A stretch of DNA of 64,000 nucleotides from Strigamia acuminata. Lineage: Eukaryota; Arthropoda; Chilopoda; Geophilomorpha; Linotaeniidae. The first letter of the stretch is position 1. Every line of letters starts with the position of its first letter. The DNA is taken from contig OX442324.1 of NCBI GenBank assembly GCA_949358305.1, forward strand, positions 8,095,601 to 8,159,600, given 5' to 3'. The notes beneath the pieces were generated by a model. It worked only from the letters and a program-made list of their open reading frames with translations. It was not told where the DNA came from and ran no database searches. Shown one piece after another: positions 53,304 through 62,769 of this stretch. The position numbers were made by a program, and so were the translations under genes.

Positions 53304-56300
53304 CTATTTGTCTATCACAAAAATGTACTCGCACAGCGCGTTCAACCGGGACTTTGCTAACCATTTCGTTAGGATATCCGCGACATTTAATTCGCCGGAA
53401 ACATGCTCGATCAAAAACGTTCCTTTCTCAAACCAATCTCTAACGAAATGGAGCTTCACGTCTATATGTTTATTTGCCCTGTTCTCGATCCTATTCTTAC
53501 AGTATTGGATAGCCGGCTGGCTATCCGCAAAAACACAGGGCGTATTTCGCTCGACACAGAACATTATCTTCGCGTCGTAAAGGCGCTCGAGCCAAATAAC
53601 TTCTTTCACCCCATCGACCACGGCGAGAAATTCGCTCTCCATGATCGACAGGGAGGTCATCGATTGTTTGTGGCAATTCCACGAGATGGGAATGCCACCC
53701 ATATAGACAATATGTCCCCCAAAGCTTCGTCGTCTGTCTTGATCTAGGGCAAACGACGCGTCGGTGTAAACTGTCAAATTCTCGTTTTTACAGTTCGATA
53801 AGTTAATCGAATAATTCGACGTGGTGGCCAAATATCGCAGGACCTGCAGTAACATATTGACATGGCGCGTCGAATGCGTCTCGTTATACTGGGAAAGCAC
53901 TATTACTGAAAACAGTATGTCGGGTCTGGTTCGGCTGGCGATGAACAACAGACTTCCGACCAGAGATCTGTACGGGAATGAGGTGTCGACTTTTTCTCCG
54001 GTTCTTGCACTTTGAATCATGGTTCCCGGGGTTACTGGAACCTTTACTCGATGGCACGAGTCAATCCCGTACGCTTTACAAAGCTTTTCAATATATTTCC
54101 GTTGGTGGATTTTAATCATGCCCCCGGACCTATCAAACTCGATTCCTAAAAGTAAAGTTACGGGTCCCAGACTCACTACTTCAAACGATTCCCGTAACCA
54201 CTTCAAAACGCATTGTTCCACATAGTCATCCTTCGAGAACAGCACGATATCGTCCACGTAGAAGATGACTATCCCGTCGTTGTCTAGGGCATAGACACAG
54301 TTTAAACCCAACAACGGTTGAAAGCCCAATTCAAGTAGTCGTATGTGGAGGACCTGGTACCACATACGACCGGACTGGTGTAATCCATAAAGTGCTTTTA
54401 AAAGCATCCAGCATTTATGCTTATTATGGGCGGTACGATATCCCTTGGGGATCTCCATGTACTGTACCGTATCGAGGTCCCCGTAAAGGTACGCGGCCTT
54501 GATATCTAGGTGTAAATCCCGCCATCCCTTGAGTATCACCAAAGTGCAAAAGAACACTATCACTAGCACGAAGTTGACGACGGGGGAGAACACCTCCGTA
54601 AAGTCAACTCCGGGCTTTTGCTTAAAGCCCTGTGCGACGAGTCGGGCTCGGTAGCGTTGGATAACACCCGTGTGGTCGCGCTTCATTTTGTATATCCATT
54701 TCGATCCCAAGAGAGTCGTACCCTCGTCTAAAGTTGTTTTGTCAACTTCCTTGTAAACCGTTCTTTCATCGAACACATCAATTTCCTCTCTCATGGCTTT
54801 TATCCAATCAGGACGCTTGATGTGGTACATGGCTTCTTCGTAGGTTTCTGGCTCGACGGCACAGAAACCTGCAAACCCTAACGGTTCACCGTCCCCCTCT
54901 AATGTCTTAAAGTCAAATAAGGTCGCATCATATGCGTACCCTTCTTCATCGCACCACCGTGCGATATCAACTCGACTTCTTATCTTGTCCTTTAAGGGCG
55001 TGATGTAAACAACATCTATTTGTCCCGCCGTCGCTCCGTCTTTACGGACGGATGCGCGTCGTTCCCATTCCGCCATATTTAACGGCAGTAGTTCCGGGCG
55101 TGACATCACGTCCCCTTTCTTTTTCTTTGATCGTGATCCACGTCGTGTTTGAATCCCAGGAGGAATTTCAGGTTCCCCATCATTGTCAGGATAGACGTTG
55201 AAGTAATTCCCATCATCCCCCTTCGCCCCACCAATTTCTTCAACAGGCTCATCCCCTGTACCCCTATCCCCAAGAATAGGGTTCCCCTCAACGGGCATGA
55301 GTGGGGGTTGCTGAGCTGCCTGTTTAGCGACTGGCCTCAATTCAGGTCTAAAAGTAGGCTTTGGGGTCGTGGGCAATGCGGGTTTCACTTTCTGCTGCGG
55401 AACAGGTTGTGGGACTTCCTGTATCGCAGGAGGGGGTTCCGGGATCTCCGGAACTTCTAGGACCTCCGGGATCTCTGGAGCCTTCTGAATTATCGGGTCG
55501 CCAGCAACACTGTCGTCGTCAGAAAATGACCCATTGAACGAGTCCGAACTCGAAGTATCAAAGTCATTCTCCAATTCAGGCGACGTGACCGTCCCTAATT
55601 CAAACCAGAAATTGTTTTCAAAAATTTTGACGTGTTTAGACAAAAACACCTGATTTTTATTCGGATCCCAAATTCTATAGCCGCGTGTAGAAGCGGCGTA
55701 TCCAATTAATGCCCCAGCCCATGCCCTGTCTTGTAATTTCCCACCCCGAGTCTGAGATGGGATATGGACATAAGTCAATGAGCCAATGCACTTGACATGG
55801 CGAAGGGACAATTTCTTATTATAAAACACAGAATAAGGTGTTTTTCCACCAATTCCCGTATGTGGAAAACGGTTTTTCAGATATACAACTGAAACGGCAA
55901 GCTCTGCCCATAGAGTGGCGGGAAATTTATTCTCAAAAAGAAGTGCCCGAGTACCATTAAGAATGGTACGGTTCGCTCGTTCGGCGACCGAATTCATTTC
56001 TGGGCTGTATGCATTAGTCCTCATACACTTAAGCCCAATTGTCGCCACATAATCGTCCCATTGTCTAGATATGAATTCCCCTCCATTATCAGTTTTTATG
56101 GCCTTTACCTTCTTAGAGGTCGTTCGCTCAACTTCAAGTAGCCACCGCTTGAAATGTCCTAAAACGTCACTTTTCCGTTTCATGATAATTATCCACATAA
56201 AGCGGGAAAAATCATCGATGAGAATGAGATAATAGTACGCCCCACCCAATGTTTGAACTGGCGCGGGGCCCCACACGTCTAAGTGCACTATTTCCAAAAT

Positions 56301-58187
56301 ACTTTTTGTCGTAATTCCAATTATTGGGGGAAAACTAGCACGTGTGCTCTTCGCCCTGGCGCAAAAGTCACACGTCGACAACTCCTTATTCGAGAGTTTC
56401 AGCCCAAAAACATCAGTTGACTTTTCTAAACCCGCAATTCCCTTTGCATTTAAATGCCCTAAGCGGGAGTGCCAAATGTCCATCGTTTGAGCCTTATCTT
56501 TCTTGTCAAAAGTTTTAACCCCATTAGTAGAATTGTTCCCATTCTCTGCTTTGTCTGCTTTGTTCTGCACAATTGAACTTGCCTCCTTAGAGGCATTGGC
56601 AGTCTTTGCCTTGATTTTATTCGAAACATTCGCTTGCGCATTAGTCGTAACATTCGCAGGCGCGTTGTTCGCAACACTCGCTTGCCCCTTTATCGCTGGT
56701 GCAGGTTTCCCTGACTCACTCGAATTTTGGGTTAATGCGTCCTTAAAACTAGGGTATGTTAGTATCGAATTTACAACTTCATCGCCTTTTATAAGCGGAC
56801 TAGAAGACACTGTCGCAGCTTGTTGCGCAGGTAATGCGGCAGTGTTCACAGGAGAAATACGACAATTGACCTTATACATCCGATCACTCGTGCGTTCCGC
56901 AGTGATGGAAGGGTCATCAATTTTGTCGTTATAAATAACCATTTTGCCATTTTTAATCATGGTCGTTGCCCCAGCTTCATCCGTGCGACCCAACGAAATC
57001 AAATTCTTCCTAAAGTTGGGTGCATAAAATACATTTTGCAATGTAAGTGCACGGGTGCGGGTTCCGTAAATCGATGTCAATGTCACATTTCCTATTCCTT
57101 CGATTCTCGACTTTCCTTCTCCCTGTTGCACGTGGCCAGTTAATGGCTTGAAGTCGGAAAACCAGTCTTTGTTGAAGGAGAAATGGTCCGTCGCCCCTGT
57201 GTCGACGTACCATTGCGAATCATAATTCGCGTGAGACACGTGGGAAGCCGGCACAGGGGGTTGTTGTTGAAGCCAAATCGCCGCGGAGTAATAAGAGACT
57301 GGAGAGTCGCTGAATATGTCAGCCTGTGTGACAGCGGCCTTTTGCTGGCCCCTTCCACGTCCCTTGCCCCGTGGATTGCCTCTAAATTGTCCAGTTTGGT
57401 TCCCTTTTGGTTGGAATTGCTGTTTCGGCGGAGTAGGGCATTCACGGGCGAAGTGACCCGTCCCACCGCAAGTAAAACAGATGCGTGGGCCGCCGGGTGC
57501 ATTTCCACCACGTCCGCGTTGTCTTCCGCCTTGGTTAAAGAAAGCGCCAGTGCTCTCCAATGGCGTCTTGGAAGGCACGCCAAACTCGTCAGTCGTTACA
57601 TGCAAGCGGTTGTATTCGCCTACCAGGCGTTCCTTGACCGCTGCTGCCGTGAACTCTGCGTCACCCCAGTGATAAACCGTCTGCTTGACCGGTTCGTATT
57701 GGGGTGGCAACAGGTCGAGGTATTGAAAGGCGTGAAACTCGTCCGTAATGTTTATCTTGACGTCGGCAAGTTGCACGACCTTTCGGTCAACTCGTGCGGT
57801 GAAAACAAACATCTCTTCGTTTTCATGCAACCGCATGTCCAAAAATTCCCGGCGAAGACGGGCTTTACGTGCCCGTGTCGTGGGCTGGTAGGCAGCTTTC
57901 AGTGCCTCCCACACCTCCTTCGCAGTAGCGTGGGCGACAGCCACAACCTGTTGGGCCTCGCCACACGCCAGACAAATGGTGGAGCGAGCCCTTTCCTCGC
58001 CTTTCTCAAAATCCCTTGTCTCTCGAAACGGTGATCCGGCCGGCGGCTCTTTCGTCTTGCCGGTCACGTGGCCCCAAACTCCGTACGATTGGAGAAGGAG
58101 CTGGACTTGTACGCTCCAAGTCGGGTAGTTGGTTCCGTCCAACTTTTTCACGTCCTTGTAATCATCATGGCGGTCGTAGGACGCCAT
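53304..58187 (-). CDS. E8 Gag-Pol polyprotein (1,627 aa) with methyl-CpG-binding-like domain
   Basis: The start MASYDRHDDYKD at 58187 was chosen by alignment with the inner element; the frame is open further upstream. Domains (residues): UBN2 gag 8-200, CCHC knuckle CFTCGGTGHFARECP about 235-250, retropepsin VDTGATDHFSFN about 320, GAG-pre-integrase WHSRLGHLNAKGI about 567, finger CDFCARAK about 605, integrase HLDVWGP about 632, IKTDNGGEF about 695 and NSVAERANRT about 735, MBD about 1031-1094, RT VAQGFKQKPGVDFTEVFSPV and YVDDIVLFS about 1308, RNase H VYTDASFALD about 1472, SIMESEFLAVVDGVKE and terminal ADILTKWL. In the MBD, VRKDGATAGQIDVVYITP and KIRSRVDIARWC keep the two Arg, the Asp and the Tyr that contact methylated CpG in MeCP2/MBD2. 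No breaks. All functions for transposition appear present. Confidence 0.95.
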   Translation of the reverse strand: MASYDRHDDYKDVKKLDGTNYPTWSVQVQLLLQSYGVWGHVTGKTKEPPAGSPFRETRDFEKGEERARSTICLACGEAQQVVAVAHATAKEVWEALKAAYQPTTRARKARLRREFLDMRLHENEEMFVFTARVDRKVVQLADVKINITDEFHAFQYLDLLPPQYEPVKQTVYHWGDAEFTAAAVKERLVGEYNRLHVTTDEFGVPSKTPLESTGAFFNQGGRQRGRGGNAPGGPRICFTCGGTGHFARECPTPPKQQFQPKGNQTGQFRGNPRGKGRGRGQQKAAVTQADIFSDSPVSYYSAAIWLQQQPPVPASHVSHANYDSQWYVDTGATDHFSFNKDWFSDFKPLTGHVQQGEGKSRIEGIGNVTLTSIYGTRTRALTLQNVFYAPNFRKNLISLGRTDEAGATTMIKNGKMVIYNDKIDDPSITAERTSDRMYKVNCRISPVNTAALPAQQAATVSSSPLIKGDEVVNSILTYPSFKDALTQNSSESGKPAPAIKGQASVANNAPANVTTNAQANVSNKIKAKTANASKEASSIVQNKADKAENGNNSTNGVKTFDKKDKAQTMDIWHSRLGHLNAKGIAGLEKSTDVFGLKLSNKELSTCDFCARAKSTRASFPPIIGITTKSILEIVHLDVWGPAPVQTLGGAYYYLILIDDFSRFMWIIIMKRKSDVLGHFKRWLLEVERTTSKKVKAIKTDNGGEFISRQWDDYVATIGLKCMRTNAYSPEMNSVAERANRTILNGTRALLFENKFPATLWAELAVSVVYLKNRFPHTGIGGKTPYSVFYNKKLSLRHVKCIGSLTYVHIPSQTRGGKLQDRAWAGALIGYAASTRGYRIWDPNKNQVFLSKHVKIFENNFWFELGTVTSPELENDFDTSSSDSFNGSFSDDDSVAGDPIIQKAPEIPEVLEVPEIPEPPPAIQEVPQPVPQQKVKPALPTTPKPTFRPELRPVAKQAAQQPPLMPVEGNPILGDRGTGDEPVEEIGGAKGDDGNYFNVYPDNDGEPEIPPGIQTRRGSRSKKKKGDVMSRPELLPLNMAEWERRASVRKDGATAGQIDVVYITPLKDKIRSRVDIARWCDEEGYAYDATLFDFKTLEGDGEPLGFAGFCAVEPETYEEAMYHIKRPDWIKAMREEIDVFDERTVYKEVDKTTLDEGTTLLGSKWIYKMKRDHTGVIQRYRARLVAQGFKQKPGVDFTEVFSPVVNFVLVIVFFCTLVILKGWRDLHLDIKAAYLYGDLDTVQYMEIPKGYRTAHNKHKCWMLLKALYGLHQSGRMWYQVLHIRLLELGFQPLLGLNCVYALDNDGIVIFYVDDIVLFSKDDYVEQCVLKWLRESFEVVSLGPVTLLLGIEFDRSGGMIKIHQRKYIEKLCKAYGIDSCHRVKVPVTPGTMIQSARTGEKVDTSFPYRSLVGSLLFIASRTRPDILFSVIVLSQYNETHSTRHVNMLLQVLRYLATTSNYSINLSNCKNENLTVYTDASFALDQDRRRSFGGHIVYMGGIPISWNCHKQSMTSLSIMESEFLAVVDGVKEVIWLERLYDAKIMFCVERNTPCVFADSQPAIQYCKNRIENRANKHIDVKLHFVRDWFEKGTFLIEHVSGELNVADILTKWLAKSRLNALCEYIFVIDK

Positions 58188-59281
58188 TTCGGGAAAATTT
58201 GCGACGAAATTTAGTGAAGAACCGAAGCACAAGTCACACAAACCACGTAAATTCGTCGCACGGATGTACAAATAGCCCCCAAAAGGCAAGGAGAGCAATA
58301 CACACTTCCCGGGGGTCAATCCTTTTAAGAAGGAGAAAATACTTCAACTGGGTACTCTACCAGCTTCCGATCGAGTCACCTAGTGCCCGCGGGACGGCTG
58401 GCTTGCCACGAGACAGCCCCAGTTGAAAATGAGACTCCACTTGGGTGAATACCCGAAGGGTGGAGAATATACTAAATATCCCACAACAAAAACCTTAATT
58501 TCTAACAGAGTTTCACGACAGTAAATTATATTACACTTTTTGATGTGAAGCTGGTAAAGTTGCGGCGAATTGCGGGTGCAAAGCGTCGCAATAACGTCCT
58601 TCGAGGACGAAACGTTGCTCCCACGTCGTCGTACGCACGGAAAATGGGCTGTCGTGCCGTCCGCGTGCACACTTCCGTGCGATCGCGGGAAAATCAACGT
58701 CGCGCTCGTCCGCGCCTTCGTGAGATGAACTCCGGGGTTCAAATCACGGAAAATAATGCCTGCACACACGCTTATCGTGTGCAGGACTTCTCGGTGGCTA
58801 CAGACTTCTCTGTATGCTGTGAAAATCGTCGTTCGCGACGATAAATCCAAAAAGAAAATGGCCGCCGTCGCGAAAATCTTCCGTGATGGCGTCCAAACGT
58901 GCTTATTTCGCACAAAATCGACAAATAAAGTTCCTACCGTCGTTTGTAATCCAGTAGTGTGTCTAGTTGGGCACACAACACTGTAGAAAATTCCTACAAA
59001 GCGCCGGGATTCGCACGCACTTGCAGAAATCTCGAAACACGATAAATCCGATCGTCGCTTTTTCCCACGACGTCGGGACGTTGACAACACGTATTTTCCG
59101 TGCTGGAAACGTTCACCAAAACACTCGAACCTCGTTGTAAACTCCGCACACGAATCCACGATGATTTCCGCACCAAAAACCCGTTTTTACGACGAGCTGG
59201 GCGGGCGCACACTCGGCGACTTCTCGTAGTCGCAAAAAGGCCGTTTCTTCTCCAAAAACGTCGTTGCCAGATCGTTTTTAC
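58188..59281 (-). other. Leader of E8
   Basis: Untranslated region of about 1.1 kb between PBS and start codon, with short unconserved ORFs only. The structured block is at 58343-58465. Confidence 0.7.
58343..58465 (-). ncRNA. Structured leader RNA of E8
   Basis: Plus-strand positions: P1 58435-58440 with 58460-58465 (CTCCAC/GTGGAG); P2 58418-58427 with 58343-58352 (10 perfect pairs, CCCAGTTGAA/TTCAACTGGG); P3 58397-58401 with 58360-58364 (GCTGG/CCAGC). The core GTCCCGCG and GATCGGAA is kept. About 155 bases separate it from the start codon. Confidence 0.7.
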
Positions 59282-59293
59282 CCTCTGCTACCA
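59282..59293 (-). other. PBS of E8
   Basis: Minus strand TGGTAGCAGAGG, three bases inside the 5' LTR. Confidence 0.8.
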
Positions 59294-59296
59294 CTT

Positions 59297-59764
59297 TGAA
59301 GAGTTGTGATGGCCTGTGCGCTGCAGAAATAACTGGAAACATTATTTTGGCTGGGCGGATAAATCGGACACGCGTCCGCCATCTTTTATTACAAAAGTGT
59401 GTAGTAAAAATCACTTGAGTTCGAGGCTAATTGTCCTCGATCTCGTACAAAACAAAAGACAGAACGAATCATTGTCTTTACACAATGATCCATTCTTTAC
59501 ATTAAGAGCAGGCCAAGCTAATCAATAAACTTGATCCAAAACAAAGCAAACAATAAGTGCTCTTTAGAGCGGATGACAATGTGAGATGTGTTATTGCAAA
59601 TAATGATCGGTCGCGGTACCGTAACACGCATTGAATAAAAACCAGGATTGACCGATCACATGAACAGGTCTAGAAGCAATAACACATCAAATGCACTAAG
59701 CCGTAAAGGTGCATTTAACTTCACACGCGCGCACGGGGACAAACAGCAAAACATCAACCCAACA
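59297..59764 (-). repeat. 5' LTR of E8
   Basis: 468 bp, identical by eye to 52819-53286. Confidence 0.93.
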
Positions 59765-59769
59765 TGCCT

Positions 59770-61951
59770 TTGTTATCAATCTTCCCATCTCGAACTTTCT
59801 TTTGAACAAAGCATAAACTTCCAAATTTCCTTAGATGGCGCAATGATGGCTTACGGCCGTAGTAAAGCTCCATCGGTGTCTTGTCCGATTTTAGTTTGGC
59901 AATCCTGTTTCTGAGGTAATTAAAGGTTAGGATGGCTTCTCCCCAGAATCGATGTTCCAAGCCCGCATCGTATACAAGTGCCCGCATCCCATTTGCTAGT
60001 GTTTGGTTGAGTCTTTCGGAAACTCCATTCTGGGCAGGAGTATATGCGTTTGTCCTCTCGTGGGCGATTCCTAGTCCCTCGAGGTACTCTCCAAACTTGT
60101 TGGAACAAAACTCCATTCCATTGTCCGTCCGAATTGTTAAGACCGATTTTCCCAATAATCGCTCTATTCGTTTCACGGGTTTTTGAAAAATGTCAAACAC
60201 TTCGTCCTTTTTCTTCATCAAATAGACGGTGGAGTAGCGCGAATAATCGTCAGTTATGGTCAGGAAATACCTATTTCCCGATAGTGTCGCTGTGTTGAAA
60301 GCTCCGCATACGTCCATGTGTAACAGCTCTAGTGGTTGCTTTGATCTAATTCCAGGTATAGACTTGTGAGAAACTGACTTCTTCTTTGCGAGATCACACA
60401 CATCGCATTGTGTTATCGGCACATCCAAAATAGGCAATCCAATCACAGCATCTCCTTTGCTCATTGCTTGCACACTTGGGAAATGAATGTGTCCCAGTCG
60501 CTCATGCCAAAGTCTTGCCTCTTCTGGATTAGACGCATTCTTCCTCGAGCCAGTTGATTCTTCTGTCTTCTGCTCGCCAACGCTTGTTGCTTTGTTATTT
60601 TTCTTTTTCCTTAATTTGTCAAAGTCGGGTTTCTGGTCGCTCAATTTGATGTAGTAGAGTCGATCCTTCTTCACTCCTTCCATCAACTGCTTTTTCCATT
60701 GTGGATCGTAAATCTTGACCAAACCCGATCCAACGGCGACTTTGCATCGTGCCTCGTCGATACACGGCCCCGATAATAGATTAAGTTGTTAATCCGGCGC
60801 GTAATAAACTTTCTTCAATGTGATCGGGATTGTGTCTTTTCCAACTAGACACATCACACAAACGTCTCCTACGCCCTGAATTTGAATCAAAGTTTTCTTG
60901 TCCGCTTGACTAATTGTCCCAGTTGTCTCTTTAAAGTTGAAGAATTGGTTTCTGTCCTTACAGAAATGTCCTGTTGCCCCGGTGTCGTAATTCCAACAAT
61001 TGTTGGCTGCACTGCACTGCAACATCTCTTCTTCACTTAATTCGGTGAGAAATCGGACATCTAACATATTCGTGTCCAAATCTTCCGCGGTATTTGTGTT
61101 CATGTTGTTGTTGGAATTATTTGGTGCGAATTGCACTGTGCAATCCTTCGCCCAATGTCCCTGCTGGTTGCAGCGAAAACACGGCCCCCGTCCTGGTGAT
61201 CCGGTTGTATTTCCTCTGAAATTCCTCGTGTTTTTGCCGCCGCGGTAATTCGATCTTCCGCTCTTTTGTCCGCCTTGATATCCTCGGTTATTCTGACTAC
61301 TGTTCCCTTGTTGTTGTTGGGATTTAGACGAATTGTTACTACTCTTGCTGTTGGGGGTATTCGGCCCCGTGCTGAAAGCATCTATAATTGATCCTTGCTC
61401 CGAATCTCGCCTTTGTTGCGCAAGTCTTCCTTCCTCGGCGACCAATTCTGCTTCCACTTTCTCCAAAGTGAAATTCGCGTCTTCCCAACGATAAATGGCC
61501 TGGACAATTGATTGGTATTCCTGTGGCAGGTATCGAATCAATCGTCGGCGAGTTTCTTCGCCGCATTGCGTATCTTCGCCGCAAAGACTCCAATCGTTTC
61601 CGTTGCTGGGTCGTATTTCAGGCTAAAGAATTCAACCAACAAACGAATTATCCTCGCTCTCGAGACCGGTTCAAAGTTGGCTTTCAGTGTTGTCCAAGCT
61701 TTCTTGGCGTCATCGGTCCCGCTGAGCAATTCGTGATACTGCTCCTCTATGGCATAGTAAATCAGACTAAATGCTCTCCCTTGTCGTAATTTAAAGTCCG
61801 AGCGGTCCCGCCAAGATGCTCCTGGTGCCAAAGCCTCCTCGGTCCCTTCCGCAAATGCCCAACATCCGTGGTGCATCAAAAGTACCTTCATTTGCTGTTT
61901 CCACGTATCATAGTTTGTCCGGTTTAGCAAAGTGATTTTTCTTTCCAATTC
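59770..61951 (-). pseudogene. E7 copia polyprotein, gag to integrase (decayed)
   Basis: Close relative of copia-M. Present are UBN2 gag (LERKITLLNRTNYDTWKQQM), CCHC knuckle CFRCNQQGHWAKDC, retropepsin DTGATGHF, GAG-pre-integrase WHERLGHIHFPS, finger CDVCDLAKKK, integrase HMDVCG, IRTDNGMEF and GVSERLNQT. Breaks: a deletion with frame change at about 61540 (after KLAD), an in-frame TAA with local changes near 60786, truncation of the first residues at 61951 and insertion of E8 at 59765. The LTR and leader are missing. Confidence 0.88.
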
Positions 61952-62233
61952 GATGAACGGCAGAACTTTAAACGCTCGCCCTTTTATGTTCCGGATCCGG
62001 ATGACAATGCTCCACCCATGGAGGAGCCTGCTCGTGGCCACACCCCGTCGTGTGTCACTTTTTATGATAATTTCCCAACTCAACCTTGGCCTCGACGACG
62101 TCGCGATTCGGATAACGATTCTTCCGCCGGCAGTAGTGACAATGATGGAATTATCAGTCGTGCTCAGTCTGTCGCTTCGACCGCTCCGTCTTTCGCTTCA
62201 TTTGCCCCGTCCGCCGCTGCAAGCGTGCCTCTT
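61952..62233 (+). pseudogene. E6: copia linker fragment
   Basis: One plus frame reads DERQNFKRSPFYVPDPDD..., then HTPSCVTFYDNFPTQPWPRR and a Ser/Asp-rich run. This resembles the integrase-to-MBD linker of E4 (KIDERQSYRKS, VQFQDWPRH). It is cut left by E7 and right by the E5 LTR. Confidence 0.55.
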
Positions 62234-62756
62234 TGTTGGAAATAAGTTTCTTTTGTAGGCAAATAAGTTGCATGTCCGAGTATGTTTACCTTACCAAGCG
62301 TGTTAATTGCGCGATGATATCTGGCGCGAGTTTATGGTTTATTGCGCCATTAGTACAACGTGCCTTTAATTGTTCAATGTATTTGTATTACCTGCCCTGA
62401 GTTGCGAATTTGTATAATACGCAGGAATACTGTACGTGCATTTAAGTGACATTGTTGTTAAATACATTTGTGTATTTATATGCGTTAAGTTTATGTATAT
62501 TATCTGGCATTTGTAAGATTATAAATGCCATGCCAAATGTATTTCCGTATTGTTTGCATTTTACATGATTTGTTCTATGTTCAACATTTGTGTGATCATA
62601 AGTCACCTGATCAATGATTCTATGCAACATATAAATGATTTGTTCTGTATGCACTCTTAAGTTGAAAACCATGATTAAACATGGCCACCGCCTGTGCGGA
62701 TTTTTGGCAAAGCCAAATATGCTGTTTTGGACTTACACCATCATTTATTTTCCACA
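62234..62756 (+). repeat. 5' LTR of copia element E5
   Basis: It begins TGTTGGAAATAAG and ends TTTTCCACA. One base later a TGGTAGCAGAGG PBS follows. The partner LTR lies outside the window. Confidence 0.8.
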
Positions 62757-62757
62757 T

Positions 62758-62769
62758 TGGTAGCAGAGG
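62758..62769 (+). other. PBS of E5
   Basis: TGGTAGCAGAGG, one base after the LTR end, same type as in the inner, outer and E8 elements. Confidence 0.85.

Larger units (their letters stand above)
52819..59764 (-). mobile_element. Intact Ty1/copia element E8 (MBD type)
   Basis: LTRs of 468 bp (52819-53286 and 59297-59764) look identical. TSDs are TGCCT at 52814-52818 and 59765-59769. PBS, leader, complete polyprotein and PPT are present. It sits in E7. It is a strong candidate for a recently active copy. Confidence 0.95.
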
